64,000 nucleotides of DNA, taken from NCBI GenBank assembly GCA_002110485.1, contig MOWL01000068.1:248001-312000 (forward strand), given 5' to 3'. How positions within the stretch are numbered: position 1 is the first letter of the stretch; each line of letters begins with the position of its first letter. This document shows positions 12,620 through 24,501 of this stretch, piece by piece. Below the pieces are notes generated by a model, which was not told the DNA's origin, did not search any database, and was given only the letters and a program-made list of their open reading frames with translations. Source of the DNA: Emergomyces orientalis (taxonomy: Eukaryota > Ascomycota > Eurotiomycetes > Onygenales > Ajellomycetaceae). The position numbers and the translations under genes were made by a program.

Positions 12620-14765
12620 TTACAGTAGATAAGCGGCCAACGCAAGGAGGCCGGCAAGACCAGCACCAGCATTAACAGCGCCGCGGGAGGCACCTCCGGG
12701 TAAGGGAGGTTGGATTGGTGCGCCAGTGGGGATCGTGCCGGATGGGCTGGGGTAGCCACCTGGTGGCGGGGCTGGGATGGAGGTCATATAGCCGCCAGTT
12801 GGGAAGGGGGGAGTGCTAGGGGCAGCAGTTGGGTATGGGCTGGAGTTTTGTCAGTTAAGTGATTCTTTAATTTCGTTTTTTGAAACGCAAAATATATTCT
12901 TTCAGAGGAGAGATTGGAGGAGAGGATATGGTAACATACCAGTCGATACACTCGGTGACAGTGGAGCTCAGGATTGGCTTGACGATGGTGACGGGGCCGG
13001 TCATGGTCAAGGTTGTGGGCTAGAGAATGTTGTGTTAGTTCCATGCCAATTTGAGGCTTAAGTGGGATCAGGGCAATTTCCCCCTTTAATAAATTAAATA
13101 TGGGGGGGGGGACAGATAACTTACCTCAGTGACAGTGTAAGTATGAGTGCCATAAGTGATGGTGGTGGGAGCTGGGCAGTAGGTTGTGTACGAGGTGAGG
13201 GTCTCGGTCACGACTGGGTAGCCACCAGTTGGGTAGGGGGTCTCAGTGGGCTCCTCCGGGTAAGCAGAAGATGGATATTCCGTTGGGTACGAGGTCTCAG
13301 TTGGGTAGGGAGTCTCGCTCTCGGTGGGGATGGGATATCCAGATGGTGTCTCTTCAGGGGGGTGGACTGGATATGCGGACGAAGTATCTGCGGGCGGGGT
13401 GGGTCTCACGGTGACGGTGGGAGGCGCGCCAGTTGGGTAGGGAGTCTCGTCATCCTCGCAGTCTGTCTCGGTGGGATAAGGAGTATCTGAGGGTTCCTGT
13501 GGGTAGGCAGATGAGGGATATTCTCCAGTTGGGTACGGGGTCTCGGTTGGGTACGGGCTCTCAGTTGGGTAGGGAGTCTCAGTGGGTTCCTCTGGGTAAG
13601 CAGATGAGGGATATCCTCCAGTCGGGTAGGGGGTGAGAGTCTCAGTGGGCTCCTCTGGATAAGCAGAGGAAGGATATCCTCCAGTGGGGTAGGGGGTGAG
13701 AGTCTCAGTAGGTTCCTCTGGGTAAGCAGAGGAAGGATATCCTCCAGTGGGGTAGGGGGTGAGAGTCTCAGTGGGCTCCTCTGGATAAGCAGAGGAAGGA
13801 TATCCTCCAGTGGGGTAGGGGGTGAGAGTCTCAGTGGGCTCCTCTGGATAAGCAGAGGAAGGATATCCTCCAGTGGGGTAGGGGGTGAGAGTCTCAGTGG
13901 GCTCCTCTGGATAAGCAGAGGAAGGATATCCTCCAGTGGGGTAGGGGGTGAGAGTCTCAGTGGGCTCCTCTGGATAAGCAGAGGAAGGATATCCTCCAGT
14001 GGGGTAGGGGGTGAGAGTCTCAGTGGGCTCCTCTGGATAAGCAGAGGAAGGATATCCTCCAGTGGGGTAGGGGGTGAGAGTCTCAGTAGGTTCCTCTGGG
14101 TAAGCAGATGAGGGATATCCTCCAGTCGGGTAGGGGGTGAGAGTCTCAGTGGGCTCCTCTGGATAAGCAGAGGATGGAGATTCTGTTGGGTACGGGGTCT
14201 CCGAGGGTTCCTCTGGATAAGCAGAGGAAGGATATCCTCCAGTGGGGTAGGGGGTGAGAGTCTCAGTAGGTTCCTCTGGGTAAGCAGATGAGGGATATCC
14301 TCCAGTCGGGTAGGGGGTGAGAGTCTCAGTGGGCTCCTCTGGATAAGCGGAGGATGGAGATTCCGTTGGGTACGGGGTCTCTGTTGGGTAAGGAGTCTCT
14401 GAGGGTTCCTCTGGATAAGCAGAAGAAGGATATTCTCCAGTTGGGTACGGGGTGACAGTGGGATATGGAGTCTCCGTGGGCTCCTCTGGGTAAGCAGAGG
14501 AGGGATAGGAGGGCTCTACTGTCGGATACTCAGATGGCTCCTCTGGATAGGCGGACGAGGGAGTCTCAGTAGGATAAGGAGTCTCATCCTCAGTTGGATA
14601 CGGGGTCACCGAGGGGACCTCTGGATAGTCTGAAGATGGAGTTGAAACGGGATATTCAGACGGAGGAGCCACTGGATAACCATAGTTTCCAGGTGGTGGA
14701 TGCGGCACGGCGGCTGCGGCGCTGGCAATGAAGACCGCCCCAGAGGCGATGGATGCGAAACGCAT
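12620..14765 (-). CDS. Secreted Pro/Thr/Tyr-rich tandem-repeat protein, predicted GPI-anchored cell-wall protein
   Basis: Exons in transcription order: 14765-13125, 13019-12940, 12839-12620 (introns 105 and 100 nt), 646 aa. Seen: N-terminal signal peptide with a hydrophobic core ending SAAAAVP (about residues 1-21); a long repeat domain built on SSAYPEEP-TET-PYPT modules, including eleven near-identical 21-residue units; a conserved C-terminal module with TSYTTYCPAPTTITYG and an ECIDC pair; and a terminal hydrophobic stretch AGLAGLLALAAYLL preceded by GGASRGAVNAG, the pattern of a GPI-attachment signal. The repeat region has no cysteine and is rich in Thr/Ser for O-glycosylation. Likely a structural or surface-exposed wall protein. 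Without splicing, the frame ends in an artificial tail and both the ECIDC pair and the anchor are lost; splicing restores them. No named orthologue recognised. Confidence 0.9.
13608..14174 (-). repeat. 63-bp in-frame tandem repeat array, nine units
   Basis: Nine consecutive 63-bp units encode the 21-residue module GGYPSSAYPEEPTETLTPYPT. They differ only at scattered third positions (GGATAAGC versus GGGTAAGC, CAGTGGG versus CAGTCGG), so the array has been homogenised recently. It lies wholly inside exon 1 of the predicted GPI wall protein, and copy-number change keeps frame. Confidence 0.95.
14228..14353 (-). repeat. Second block of the 63-bp repeat, two units
   Basis: Two more copies of the same 63-bp unit, separated from the nine-unit array by a variant segment ending in ESP. 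The variant segment plus flanking units itself appears twice (near 14160-14215 and 14340-14395), indicating a larger segmental duplication inside the exon. Confidence 0.85.
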
Positions 14766-17700
14766 TGTGTATACGAAGTAAAAGGATTTAAACCTCGTAT
14801 ATATAAAAGAGAGTAATGCAGATGAAGCGTTAGGTGAAGTCAAGTAGAATTGATATCTAGATTTTAAGGGATTGGGGGGTCGTTAAGAAGGAATTGAAGG
14901 GAGCACCGGGAACGAGAGGTTAAAACGAGTGGACTCGGTTCAGAAACCGGATAAGAGAGTGTGGACAGTGCAAAGGAATGTCGCGGAGAGGGGAAAAAGA
15001 GAGTTGAAAAGAGAATGAAAAGAAGAAGACGAGGAAGAAGAGAAAAAGCAGGACATGAAGTTTGAATAAAAACAGGAATAGGAACGCAGGTGGATATGGT
15101 ATTGATGCTGTATGGGCCGTATTGACTGTGGATTAGGGCTCGGATGCGCACCCAGGCCCCGGTTTGCTGTCACACGGAGTACGACGTATTACTACGTATT
15201 CCATTATGATCTATGATGGTTTTGGAAATTGTTTGTGCTGGCGGTGGTAGCCGCAGTGGCAGGAAACAAATGGACACACTCTCTCTGGCTGGTTTGTCTG
15301 CTGTAGCTGATGCCAATGTGTATAGTCCAACTATATCCACTGCAATCCCTGCTATATCCACCGAGCTAGCCCTGGTAACGCTGTGTATTTAGGTTTAGGG
15401 AAAATCTGGGAATCTGGATGTGCCCCTGATACCCTGTAAACTTACCAATGCCCCAGGAGAGTTCGTGTGGATGCAGCCCAAACCCTTGACATGTTTGTGG
15501 CGCTGTTGCTGTTGGTTTGCCGCTCTGAGTAAAATATCTTACGTGGCTGCTAACTATCGTGAGAACTTAAGCCTCACTCCTGAGACATCCACTGAGAAGA
15601 GAGCTTGTGAGAGACGCTGCAAAAGTAAGGGGGGATTTCTCTTCAAAAGAGAGTTCGCCAGACTCCGCGAAATCAAGGTATAACATACGATCCGTACAAT
15701 ACCAGAGCACATCCACTCAACTGTGTATTTAATTAGATATTCCAGTCACCATGACGCTGGCTGGTTCCACGACTCGGTTTATGGGACTTGGGTATTCCCG
15801 CTACCAGTTCCCACTGACGTGGACATCGAAACCAAGGTAAATTCCCGCTCCGTCCAGATTTTGAGAGACTGCCAAAAAAAAAAAAAAAAAAAAAAAAAAA
15901 GAAGAAGAAGAAAAGGAATTGGGGAATGGGATATTGGATTGGGATTGGGAACCGCGGATTGCCCGGGATGAACCCAACGTCCTCCATCGACCATCATCCC
16001 ACCCTTTTTTGAACTCTGAAAAGCAATTTTTTCCCATCTTCCAGGCATGTTCATCGCTGGAGTCTGAGGTCATCAATCCTCTGAACGACCATAACTGACA
16101 TCATCCAGCCCTTGGTGGATATCCCGGATGCAAAAAAAAATTGAAGATATCCCCAAATTCAAACTCAATTGAAATCCAGACTCCAAAAAATTCCTTCGCC
16201 CTCGAAACCGCTTCATGCTCATCATCGTCATCAGAAGCCCTTAATTATTTAATTATTTAATTATTTATAGATAAATCAGGGCAGAATGCTTGCATCTTTT
16301 CAGCACGCTTCCAGATAATATGAAAATACAGATCCACACCCAGCCCGTACATAAATTCATACAACCATCCAGCCAAATAGCCCATGTTTAACATGAAAAG
16401 CGTCTTCCCGACCATGCATTGCGACTTGTGCCTGCATTTGATCCCAAACCCCCCCTCCGTTCTGGTATTCTATTATCTGCGCTACTGTTCTCGGCGTAAC
16501 CTTGCTCTCGCTGTCTTTTCTTAAGAGGTGCGAATCATCATTTAGCCAAAGAAGCCGGCGTTTTCCTCGAGCTCGCTCACTGGCTGCTCCAATGCTTAAA
16601 GGGCCCCTGGCCCCCTCCTGTGGATGCATGTTAGAACGCCGAAAATTACCACAAGAATTACAAGGGCAAGGGTGGTGACTCGCGCTTGTTTCTAGCTTCG
16701 AGCCTCGGCCTCGCCTCGGTGCGGATCTGTCGACGAATTTTATTCTTTTTTTGCCTCTCCTTGCACGTTGGGAAGTTGGGCATGTTGTATTTGATGTGGA
16801 GTGTAGTTAGTTTAATGTGGAATTGATGTCTCTGATCGCTGACCATGAACGCACGATAGTCAACTCCAACTGCCGGAGAAACAATGGGTAGAAATAAAAT
16901 TTAGTTGATGAAGCTTCTGAAGGGGAGACAGACAGGCAATGATGGTTAAAACTCAATTCCCAGCTGTTTTTATGTTTTATTTTATTATTATTATTTTTTT
17001 TATTTTAGAACCCTTGTCAAGGTTTGGAGTGAGAACTTTATCTTCTCCGTCAAATCCGCGATTATTTCCTCTTTCTCTTCCCCGGCTTCCTCCCTGCTTC
17101 TTCTCCTCTGACGTTATTTTTACTCAATCTCATCTCGTCCCAATAAAAAATGAGAAAGTAAAAGAATGGAGAAAGGAGGAGAAAATATTTTTTCTGAAAT
17201 GTTCCACGTCTGATGCCGCATGCATTATTTTATGCACAACCCTTTCCAATATGCACCGAAGGAAGGTTGTCTGTACACCATCCCAGCGATCTACAGGGGA
17301 AAAGAAGAAGAAGAAGACGAAGAAAAAAGAAAGGAATGTTAACGATATTAAAATAAGGGCTGAAGGGCTGAGGTTACGATTTTTGTTCGTATTCCTACTC
17401 TACTACTGTCCATCATTGCGATTATAATTAATTTGTAATCACGATCTAAGTGGGGGGTTTTTTTGTTTTTTATTTTGTTTTTTATTTCTTTCAGCTGCCA
17501 CCCCTCCTCCCGCCGCCCCTCTCTCTTCTCTTCTCCGAAAAAATAACAGTAATAAAAAATTATCCGGACCTTGTCGATCAAGCACAACTGTAACGGAATG
17601 TTCTGTACGGTTGCATTATTTATTAAACGGCTAATAGCGTGTGTACCTGCATGCATGTGGGCATGCGTGCGTCCGTATGACACCCCATGTTTTGCCGGGC

Positions 17701-19832
17701 ATAGACTGAAGAGAAGCCATCGCGAAGCTCGGTGTGGAGTTGCATGCGTGGCTTTTTTTGTAGGTGTTATTTTTAGGAGTTTTATGTTTCGGTCATTTTC
17801 AAAGGTCTCATACAGACCAGACGTGCAAACAGAGTCTCTGGTTGATAATGACAGAGGAGCTGGGAAGAAAAGTGAATAAAGTAGCGGTTCCCCCCCCCCC
17901 CCCCTCACAACCAAAAAAGTGAAAGAAGGAAAGAAATAAAGCACCCAGCCCGCCTTCATATATATTATTGCAACTGTTCACTTGGTTGCATCGGCCGCCT
18001 GGTTATTACGGTTATAAACTTTGAGGGTCAGTTGACGTGTAACCTGCGGATATAAGTACGGCATAAGCATACGGGGCGCTATTCAGAAGATGAAAACTCC
18101 GGCGCGAGAATATATCAAATGTATGTTATCCCAGACGAAATTCCGTATCTCGTCTCTGAGAAACCATTTATTATATAGATATCCCGTCGTATATTATATT
18201 AAGAATGCAGTAAAAAATTTATTCCCGCATCTCCCTCATTCATGACACATAAACCAAACCTCTTAGCCATCAATTCATACACAGTTCATGTGTATTAAGA
18301 AACAGAAGCTCATTTTGTAAGACGGCTCCTTTCATCATTTCATCAACAGACCTCCCCGTATATGCCATCATTTTGCATTGGAAAGGGAATCTACTTATTT
18401 CTTCAACTTAGCTTACCTATAGGCAGATAGTTTCAAAAAAACTTGTATTCATTCATTTCCCGCAGGGACTTCGTTGTGTACCTATCTGATAGAAATGTCC
18501 TGTCAAGTGCTTACAAGCAAAAAAGTAAAATTCGCACAATCACAATCATATATCCTGCTTGATCCTCATCTGGGAGTTATACGTATCCGGTCGAGCTCTC
18601 TGTCCAAATCCAAGTAATAGGCGCGCGCCGCCGTGAACCTATTCAATAATCAATAAGCAGACACGCGGAGGGAAGTCTTGAGATAGGCCAAATAGGCCGC
18701 AAGGCGAAGAAATAGGTGTTATTGGAGGTGGCGTTTTTGGTCCATGTATGAAGGCTTTCGTGGAGCGCGTCGTAGACAGTCCATTCCGGCGCGCATGGTC
18801 ATGTAAACTGTATGGACAAGGAAAACAAACTGCTGGGAACACGCTTGATCTCAAATAAGGAGATATGAGATGCGAGAGCAGTTTTTTTTTGAGCGGGTGT
18901 GTGTAGCATGTCACTCGTAGGGATAGGAAATAGATGAAAACCAGCCAACAAAAAAAAATGAAAAGCTAGGCGGCAGGGAAGGTGTGCGAACTGATATAGA
19001 TATAATGTAATTTTAAAGACGAAAAAACCGATACAGAGATGATAGATAGGGGCAGCAGAAGGATGTGATTGGTTTGTTGCCATTTTTATCTGAAAATTTA
19101 AATTTCTTATCATTTTTTCTGTCATTTGCAAGTCGACGTGTTTTTAGGAAAACGACAATATTAATTCCCCGCTCGGGGGGACATGGGCATGCAGAAAAAG
19201 CCCAGATAGCTGATGTGGTAATGCTGAAGATTTCAAGAAACGAAGAACAAGGTATTCCCTACTCATTATGCTGTCCAGCACACATAGAACGAAAACACAA
19301 CTTCCAATCAGAAGAGGTCAAAACTGTTCTTGAATGGATGGTGAAGGGGGGACCCAGAACATGTCAGCATCGCCCGCAGAGTCCAGCAGAGCCGCCAGAC
19401 ACACGAGAGCTGAAGCAGCTGATCAAGCCAACTCGTCATTTTGGATTTAGTTGTGTGAGGAAGAGAAGAAGAGAAAAAGAAAAAGAAAGAGAGTCAAGAG
19501 TCGGCGCGGTGAGAAAGGAAAACAAAGAACCCGGAGATGGAAGAACTATATTCCGTGCAGAAAAACGGAAAAAGGCATGCACGCTAGTCCTAGTAGAGCT
19601 AGTCAAATTCAAACCCGATATTACGTAAGCAAAAACAGGCTAACTATCGGCCGACATCATGTGACTTTCCCGGTTGTTGCTTAACTTCGCCGTAGGACTT
19701 TGGGGTATATACACACACAACGACGACGACATCTGCAGCATTTTATTCCATTGATTCTGCTCGTGCGCGTAGCTGAGCATTCATCCAGTACCCAATTCCT
19801 TCAGTTGCTGCTGTTGATTTGTCTTGGTATCA
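14766..19832. other. 5 kb divergent intergenic region
   Basis: Lies between the 5' ends of the cell-wall gene and SHM1. No supportable gene: frames are short or biased. Landmarks are A(27) at 15874-15900 followed by GAA repeats, an AATTATTT repeat (about 16240-16268), C(15) at 17890-17904 and purine-rich sequence at 19450-19500. A 187-codon frame at 19065-19628 begins with a TTG, not an ATG, and ends in low-complexity Lys/Arg/Glu; not called. Confidence 0.6.
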
Positions 19833-21701
19833 ATGTCGTTCAATATCTACACTCGACGGGCCGCCAGCCTGCTCCCTCTTGCGGGGAGCTCTGGCGCAAG
19901 AGCTCCTCTCGCCCGCTCGAGTCATCCCGCCCGATTGCTGCCAATTCTTTGCCGTGGCGTCTCTTCAGCTCATTCTGATGGGCATCAAAAGGTTGTGTCC
20001 CCGTCATTTGTCTGGAATGACTGTGCTGTTATCAATTCCCCCTTTCAATATCCGTAAAATATTTTGCTTATCAATGACTGTCGCGCGCGTATCTAGATCC
20101 TATCGGAGAACCTCAAGGAGGCGGACCCCGCCGTTTACAAAATTCTCCAGCAGGTATGTGTATACATAACTCCAATATTGTATAGTCCTTTGATTACTGA
20201 GATTGTCAATAGGAGAAAAACCGGCAGAAACATTTTATCAACCTGATCCCATCTGAGAATTTCACTTCGCAAGCCGTTCTCGATGCCTTAGGAAGTGTTA
20301 TGCAGAGTACGCCCCCCTCCCCCTTTTATATTAGATAATAATCTAACTTTATCTTCGCAGACAAATATTCGGAAGGATATCCGGGAGCACGGTATTATGG
20401 TGGCAACCAATTCATCGACCAAGCTGAGATATTGTGCCAGCAGCGCGCTTTGAAGGCTTTTGGTCTCAAGGAAGAGGAATGGGGAGTCAACGTGCAACGT
20501 GAGTTTGCTTTCCTACCTCCTCGTCAAATCATAATCTAATGCGCTTTCTCTAGCGCTTTCTGGCTCTCCTGCGAACCTCTACGCTTATTCCGCACTCCTC
20601 AACACCCACGACCGTATCATGGGCTTGGATCTCCCCCACGGTGGCCATCTTTCCCACGGATATCAAACACCAACAAAGAAGATTTCGGCCGTCTCCAAAT
20701 ATTTCGAGACACTCCCGTATAGATTAGATGAATCAACAGGCCTTATCGACTATGACAAACTTTCGGAGATGGCCCAGTTATATCGACCAAAGCTCATCGT
20801 CGCCGGCACATCGGCATATAGCAGACTCATCGATTACCCGCGCATGCGCCAAATTGCCGATAGCGTCGGAGCCTACCTGCTCAGTGATATGGCCCATATA
20901 TCCGGATTGGTTGCCGCTGGCGTCGTACCCTCCCCATTTGCGCATTCTGACGTCGTTACAACCACAACGCATAAATCCCTCCGGGGACCCCGTGGAGCCA
21001 TGATTTTCTTCCGCAAGGGAGTCCGCCACACTGATGCCAAGGGCAATCAAGTGATGTATGACCTCGAAAACCCGATCAACGCATCCGTTTTCCCCGGCCA
21101 CCAAGGCGGACCCCACAATCACACCATTACCGCACTTGCCGTAGCTCTGCAGCAAGCAACAACTCCAGAATTCAAAACATACCAACAGACCGTGCTAGAG
21201 AACGCCAAGGCCCTGGCTGACAGGCTCGGCAAGCCCACTAACAGCGGTGGATTGGGGTACAACATCGTCTCCGGCGGCACAGACAACCACCTTATACTGG
21301 TAGATCTGAAGAACCGCGGCGTCGACGGCGCGCGGGTTGAGCGTGTGCTCGAGCTGTGCGGTGTGGCGAGTAACAAAAACACCGTTCCCGGTGATAAGTC
21401 CGCGATGAAACCTGGCGGTATACGAATCGGGACACCGGCGATGACATCACGTGGCTTTGGGCCAGAGGACTTTGTGCGTGTTGCGGATATCGTCGACCGT
21501 GCCGTGACGATTACGCAGAAGCTGGATAAACCCGCCAAGGCGGATGCGGAGGCGAAGAAGAGGAAGAACCCTGGTAGCGTGAAGGCGTTCCTAGAATATC
21601 TTGGGGAAGGCGAAGAAATTCCGGAGATTGTGCTTTTGAGGCAGGAGGTTGAGGATTGGGTGGGGACGTTCAGTCTGCCGTGGGCGGATGAGGAGAGTTA
21701 A
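19833..21701 (+). CDS. SHM1: Serine hydroxymethyltransferase, mitochondrial type
   Basis: PLP enzyme converting serine and tetrahydrofolate to glycine and 5,10-methylene-THF, feeding one-carbon metabolism. Five exons: 19833-19991, 20097-20153, 20213-20306, 20361-20498, 20554-21701 (introns 105, 59, 54 and 55 nt), 531 aa. Seen: an Arg/Ser/Ala-rich, acid-poor N-terminus (about residues 1-45) like a mitochondrial presequence; INLIPSENF; YSEGYPGARYYGGN; SGSPANLYAY; DMAHISGLVA; the PLP-lysine box TTTTHKSLRGPRG with Lys 290; FPGHQGGPH; and GGIRIGTPAMTSRGF. The length matches fungal mitochondrial SHMT, and the presequence separates it from the cytosolic isoform (SHM2). The symbol follows the yeast mitochondrial isoform by inference. 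Convergent with the MOSC gene, 762 bp apart. Confidence 0.97.
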
Positions 21702-22463
21702 TAACTTTGTTTTTGCGTGTGGTTGCCCGTATATATATGTATGTGTTTGTGTGTGTGTCTGTATGAAAAAGGAGTGTTAAACAGGGAAATGCCTTCACGC
21801 TTTTTAAGCCCAACTCATCCCCCTCCCCCCCAGCGCGAACCTTTTATCTTTCCCCAGCCCCTCTCCTAAGGGTTTGCCGTTTTTGTCCTTAATGACATGG
21901 ATTTTGATTACTTTTCTATTAGCGACGCTCTGGATCTTGTTTGAATGTCATTTATTTTTCAGTTCCCCAACAATCTATGCGCAGGCATTACGCTTTCCAC
22001 AAGCAAAAACTTCATCCACTTCATTTTTGACCCAAAAAAACACCACCATAGCATCATCCCGATAGCATCATCCCGATAACTTTCGACGTTTTTTGAGGGA
22101 CGGCAGAGGGCACAGGTAGTTAAATTGAAATATCCTAATTAATATTGAGGGTCTATATGTATGCTTTCCTTGTCTTACAAAGGAAAGCCTGGTGGTAACT
22201 ATTCTAAAATGATATTTATCAGAAAGAAAAGCTAAACCCTGATAATAAAGAACGCCATTCCGCACAACAAATCAATTTCTCCGCTTACGGAATATCCAAC
22301 ATGAGATAACATGCCGTGATGTTGAACAGAGCAAACAGAGACGAAATCCTCTGAGCCCCAGCACAACGCCTCCCCTCTTTTCAGGTTGAAATTAAGGCAT
22401 ATGCCTCTACTCCGTGTTCTAGCTGCGTCAAGGGCACGAGCCTCCCTAAATGAATTGTTTCCG
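21702..22463. other. Convergent 3' intergenic spacer
   Basis: Spacer between the 3' ends of SHM1 and the MOSC gene. It contains a TG run (about 21738-21760) and a short tandem duplication with the core ATAGCATCATCCCG near 22048-22077. No gene seen. Confidence 0.65.
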
Positions 22464-23903
22464 TTACCTTGGCCAAACTGGACAGCCGGATTAGCCATCA
22501 TCGGATTCCATCCACGAGCCTCAAAAAGAAAGAAAAAAGGTGATGGAGCACGGGGGGGACAACTTACAAAATGTAGTCCGCTCATCATTCCTCTTTGATA
22601 CAACCACCTCATCACCAATCCCTATGTGCAACCCCTCACAACCCTTATCTATAAACCCATACCTCCCAAAGATAGGGCTATATTTATTCCCTTTGTCGAC
22701 TCTCCGATCCTTCATCAATTTCTTAAGCATGGTGCCCGATTCGCCCGTGCCCGGAGCGCCGGTGTCATAGTCGACATTGATACTTACACACCTCGCGCAG
22801 TTCGCCGTTAAGATGAACTTGATATCGTCCTTGACCGTGACTTCTCCCCAAAAGTCCTCTTCGTACGCCTCCGGGGCGCCAGAGAGGACAATATTTGGGC
22901 GGAATTTGGTCAAGTCCATCGTCTCACCTTCGGGAAGTCGGCTGGACACATCCCCGAGAGATGTTTCCGAGACGACGAGGTAGGCCGCCATGTCTGCGAA
23001 GGTGATCCATTCGTCATCATCATCGTCCTTTTGCGCAGAGGGAGCGCCGTTTCCGAAATACGGCAGAGCCTTGGTGAAACTAGATATCCAGCCACCACCT
23101 CCATTCTTCGACGTGGATTGAGATTCAGCTGCTGCCTTCTTCGCCGCAGCGTTTGGCGGGATATCACCCAGCACCGGTCTCCGATTCCCACCCAAATACA
23201 CCAATACAACCTCGAACCCAAAACACTCAGAGAACCAGTCTGAATATTTCTTGCCCATATCATATGCCTTACTTTTACTGTTATACATATCGACCTCCAG
23301 CACCCTCAGCCTCTGGAGGTCTGTCGGCTCAAGTGGTATCTCCGATTTCTTAACAACATCCCGATCGGGATGTCCGACTGGCGCTTGATATGTAACTAAA
23401 ATCTTCCCCTCCTCTGTGGCGACACCATCGGCAAATTTGCTAGGGAATACAATGTCTGTAAGGAACAGGGCCATTTCTGGAATGTTGCAAACCTGCATGT
23501 TTTTCAGGCTTTTGTCCGGCTGAACTTTGAGCAGCATGAAATGGCGGTCGTAGGCGAGGCCATGGCGGGTTATAAGGGAGTGGGAGAGCGGGGTGGGGCG
23601 GAGGGACTTGATGGGGTAGATGTAGAGCTGTTGGATGGCGTTAGATATATATCTCTATACTTATATATTTGACTGTTCTAGTTTAGATATCGATGGGGCT
23701 CAAATAATTTTTTCTTTCTTTCCATAATATTGCCCTGCGTTTGAAATATATGAATCTCTTCTCTCCATCCATTTATCGGTATTTCGGCAGCTTCTCTCTT
23801 GAAATGTATGTATATTTCCTCCCATCATCTAGCCGATAGCTTTCTGTAAAACAGCCTAGGTAAAAAGTATAACACGTACCTTGCTTATCTTTATATCCGC
23901 CAT
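22464..23903 (-). CDS. MOSC-domain protein (molybdenum-cofactor sulfurase C-terminal/mARC/YcbX-like)
   Basis: Exons in transcription order: 23903-23880 (24 nt, eight residues ending KISK), 23627-22568, 22477-22464 (14 nt); introns 252 and 90 nt; 365 aa. Seen: MOSC N-terminal beta-barrel start LYIYPIKSLRP at 9-19, GLAYDRHFML, KFRPNIVL at 249-256, and NCARCVSINVDYDTG with the conserved cysteine at 288 that ligates molybdenum in mARC-type proteins. Such proteins bind Mo cofactor and reduce N-hydroxylated compounds or carry sulfur. The first exon is chosen because the reading frame is blocked upstream of LYIYP, and the spliced 8-mer gives the usual K-I-S-x-LYIYPIKS start. The last exon (ending FFWPR, compare the family's FDWPG ending) is less certain; reading through instead ends at 22521. 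An Asp-rich, low-complexity insert lies near residues 175-215. Confidence 0.85.
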
Positions 23904-24501
23904 TCTGCCAAAACCTGGTTCTGTATTTCTCGATCTTTGGAAGTTCGCTAAATGTGATGCATGTTGTTCAATGAGGGAACCAATTTTTGGAATAATGCCC
24001 GAAATAAAGCGAGACAGATGCAGCGGGGCCTACAGAGTGCTGAGCGAGGTGCTGAACGTCCCTCCATCGACAATGTTTGGCACCAGAGGGATCATGGATG
24101 GTAAACTTGGAGGGCCATCTGGGACTGGGCCAATCTCTGATCATACTTTCAAGCCCAATGTCGTATTGCTACTCGCCCATTTGCCTATTCAAGCGCAAGA
24201 GGCACTATTGTTCGGATATAAAACTGGAACATGTCAATTATAGGGCGGAGATTATTTGTGGGGTAAAAACCTTCTAGCCGGGAGATATTTTTTATGTTGC
24301 ATTCCTGTTTATTTTGACGAAATCCCATCCGGACTCAAAGGTAAACCTATGATTTATATTCAAGATAATGCTTGAATGCATGTTATCGTTTTCCGCGCTC
24401 CCCCCTCCTATCAAACCCCTATCAACCCCATAACAACTGCAACCGCCCTTTTAAATCTGCCCCGCTCTGCCTCATCGACAATACCTGTCTCCCTTTCCCC
24501 C
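23904..24501. other. Intergenic spacer
   Basis: Same-strand spacer between the MOSC gene promoter side and the 3' end of the APH-fold gene. A 120-codon + strand frame (23881-24243) overlaps the MOSC first exon in antisense and has no recognisable features. Nothing else seen. Confidence 0.55.

Noticed and set aside
13143..13636. Plus strand open frames across the repeat region
   Set aside because: They are antisense shadows of the tandem repeats of the wall protein.
13608..14353. CRISPR-like regular repeats
   Set aside because: The repeats are contiguous, in-frame coding units without unique spacers, inside a eukaryotic gene.
19065..19628. 187-codon + strand frame just upstream of SHM1
   Set aside because: Begins with TTG, ends in Lys/Arg/Glu repeats from a purine-rich tract and shows no family motif.
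23881..24243. 120-codon + strand frame
   Set aside because: Antisense to the first exon of the MOSC gene and its promoter, with no recognisable motif.
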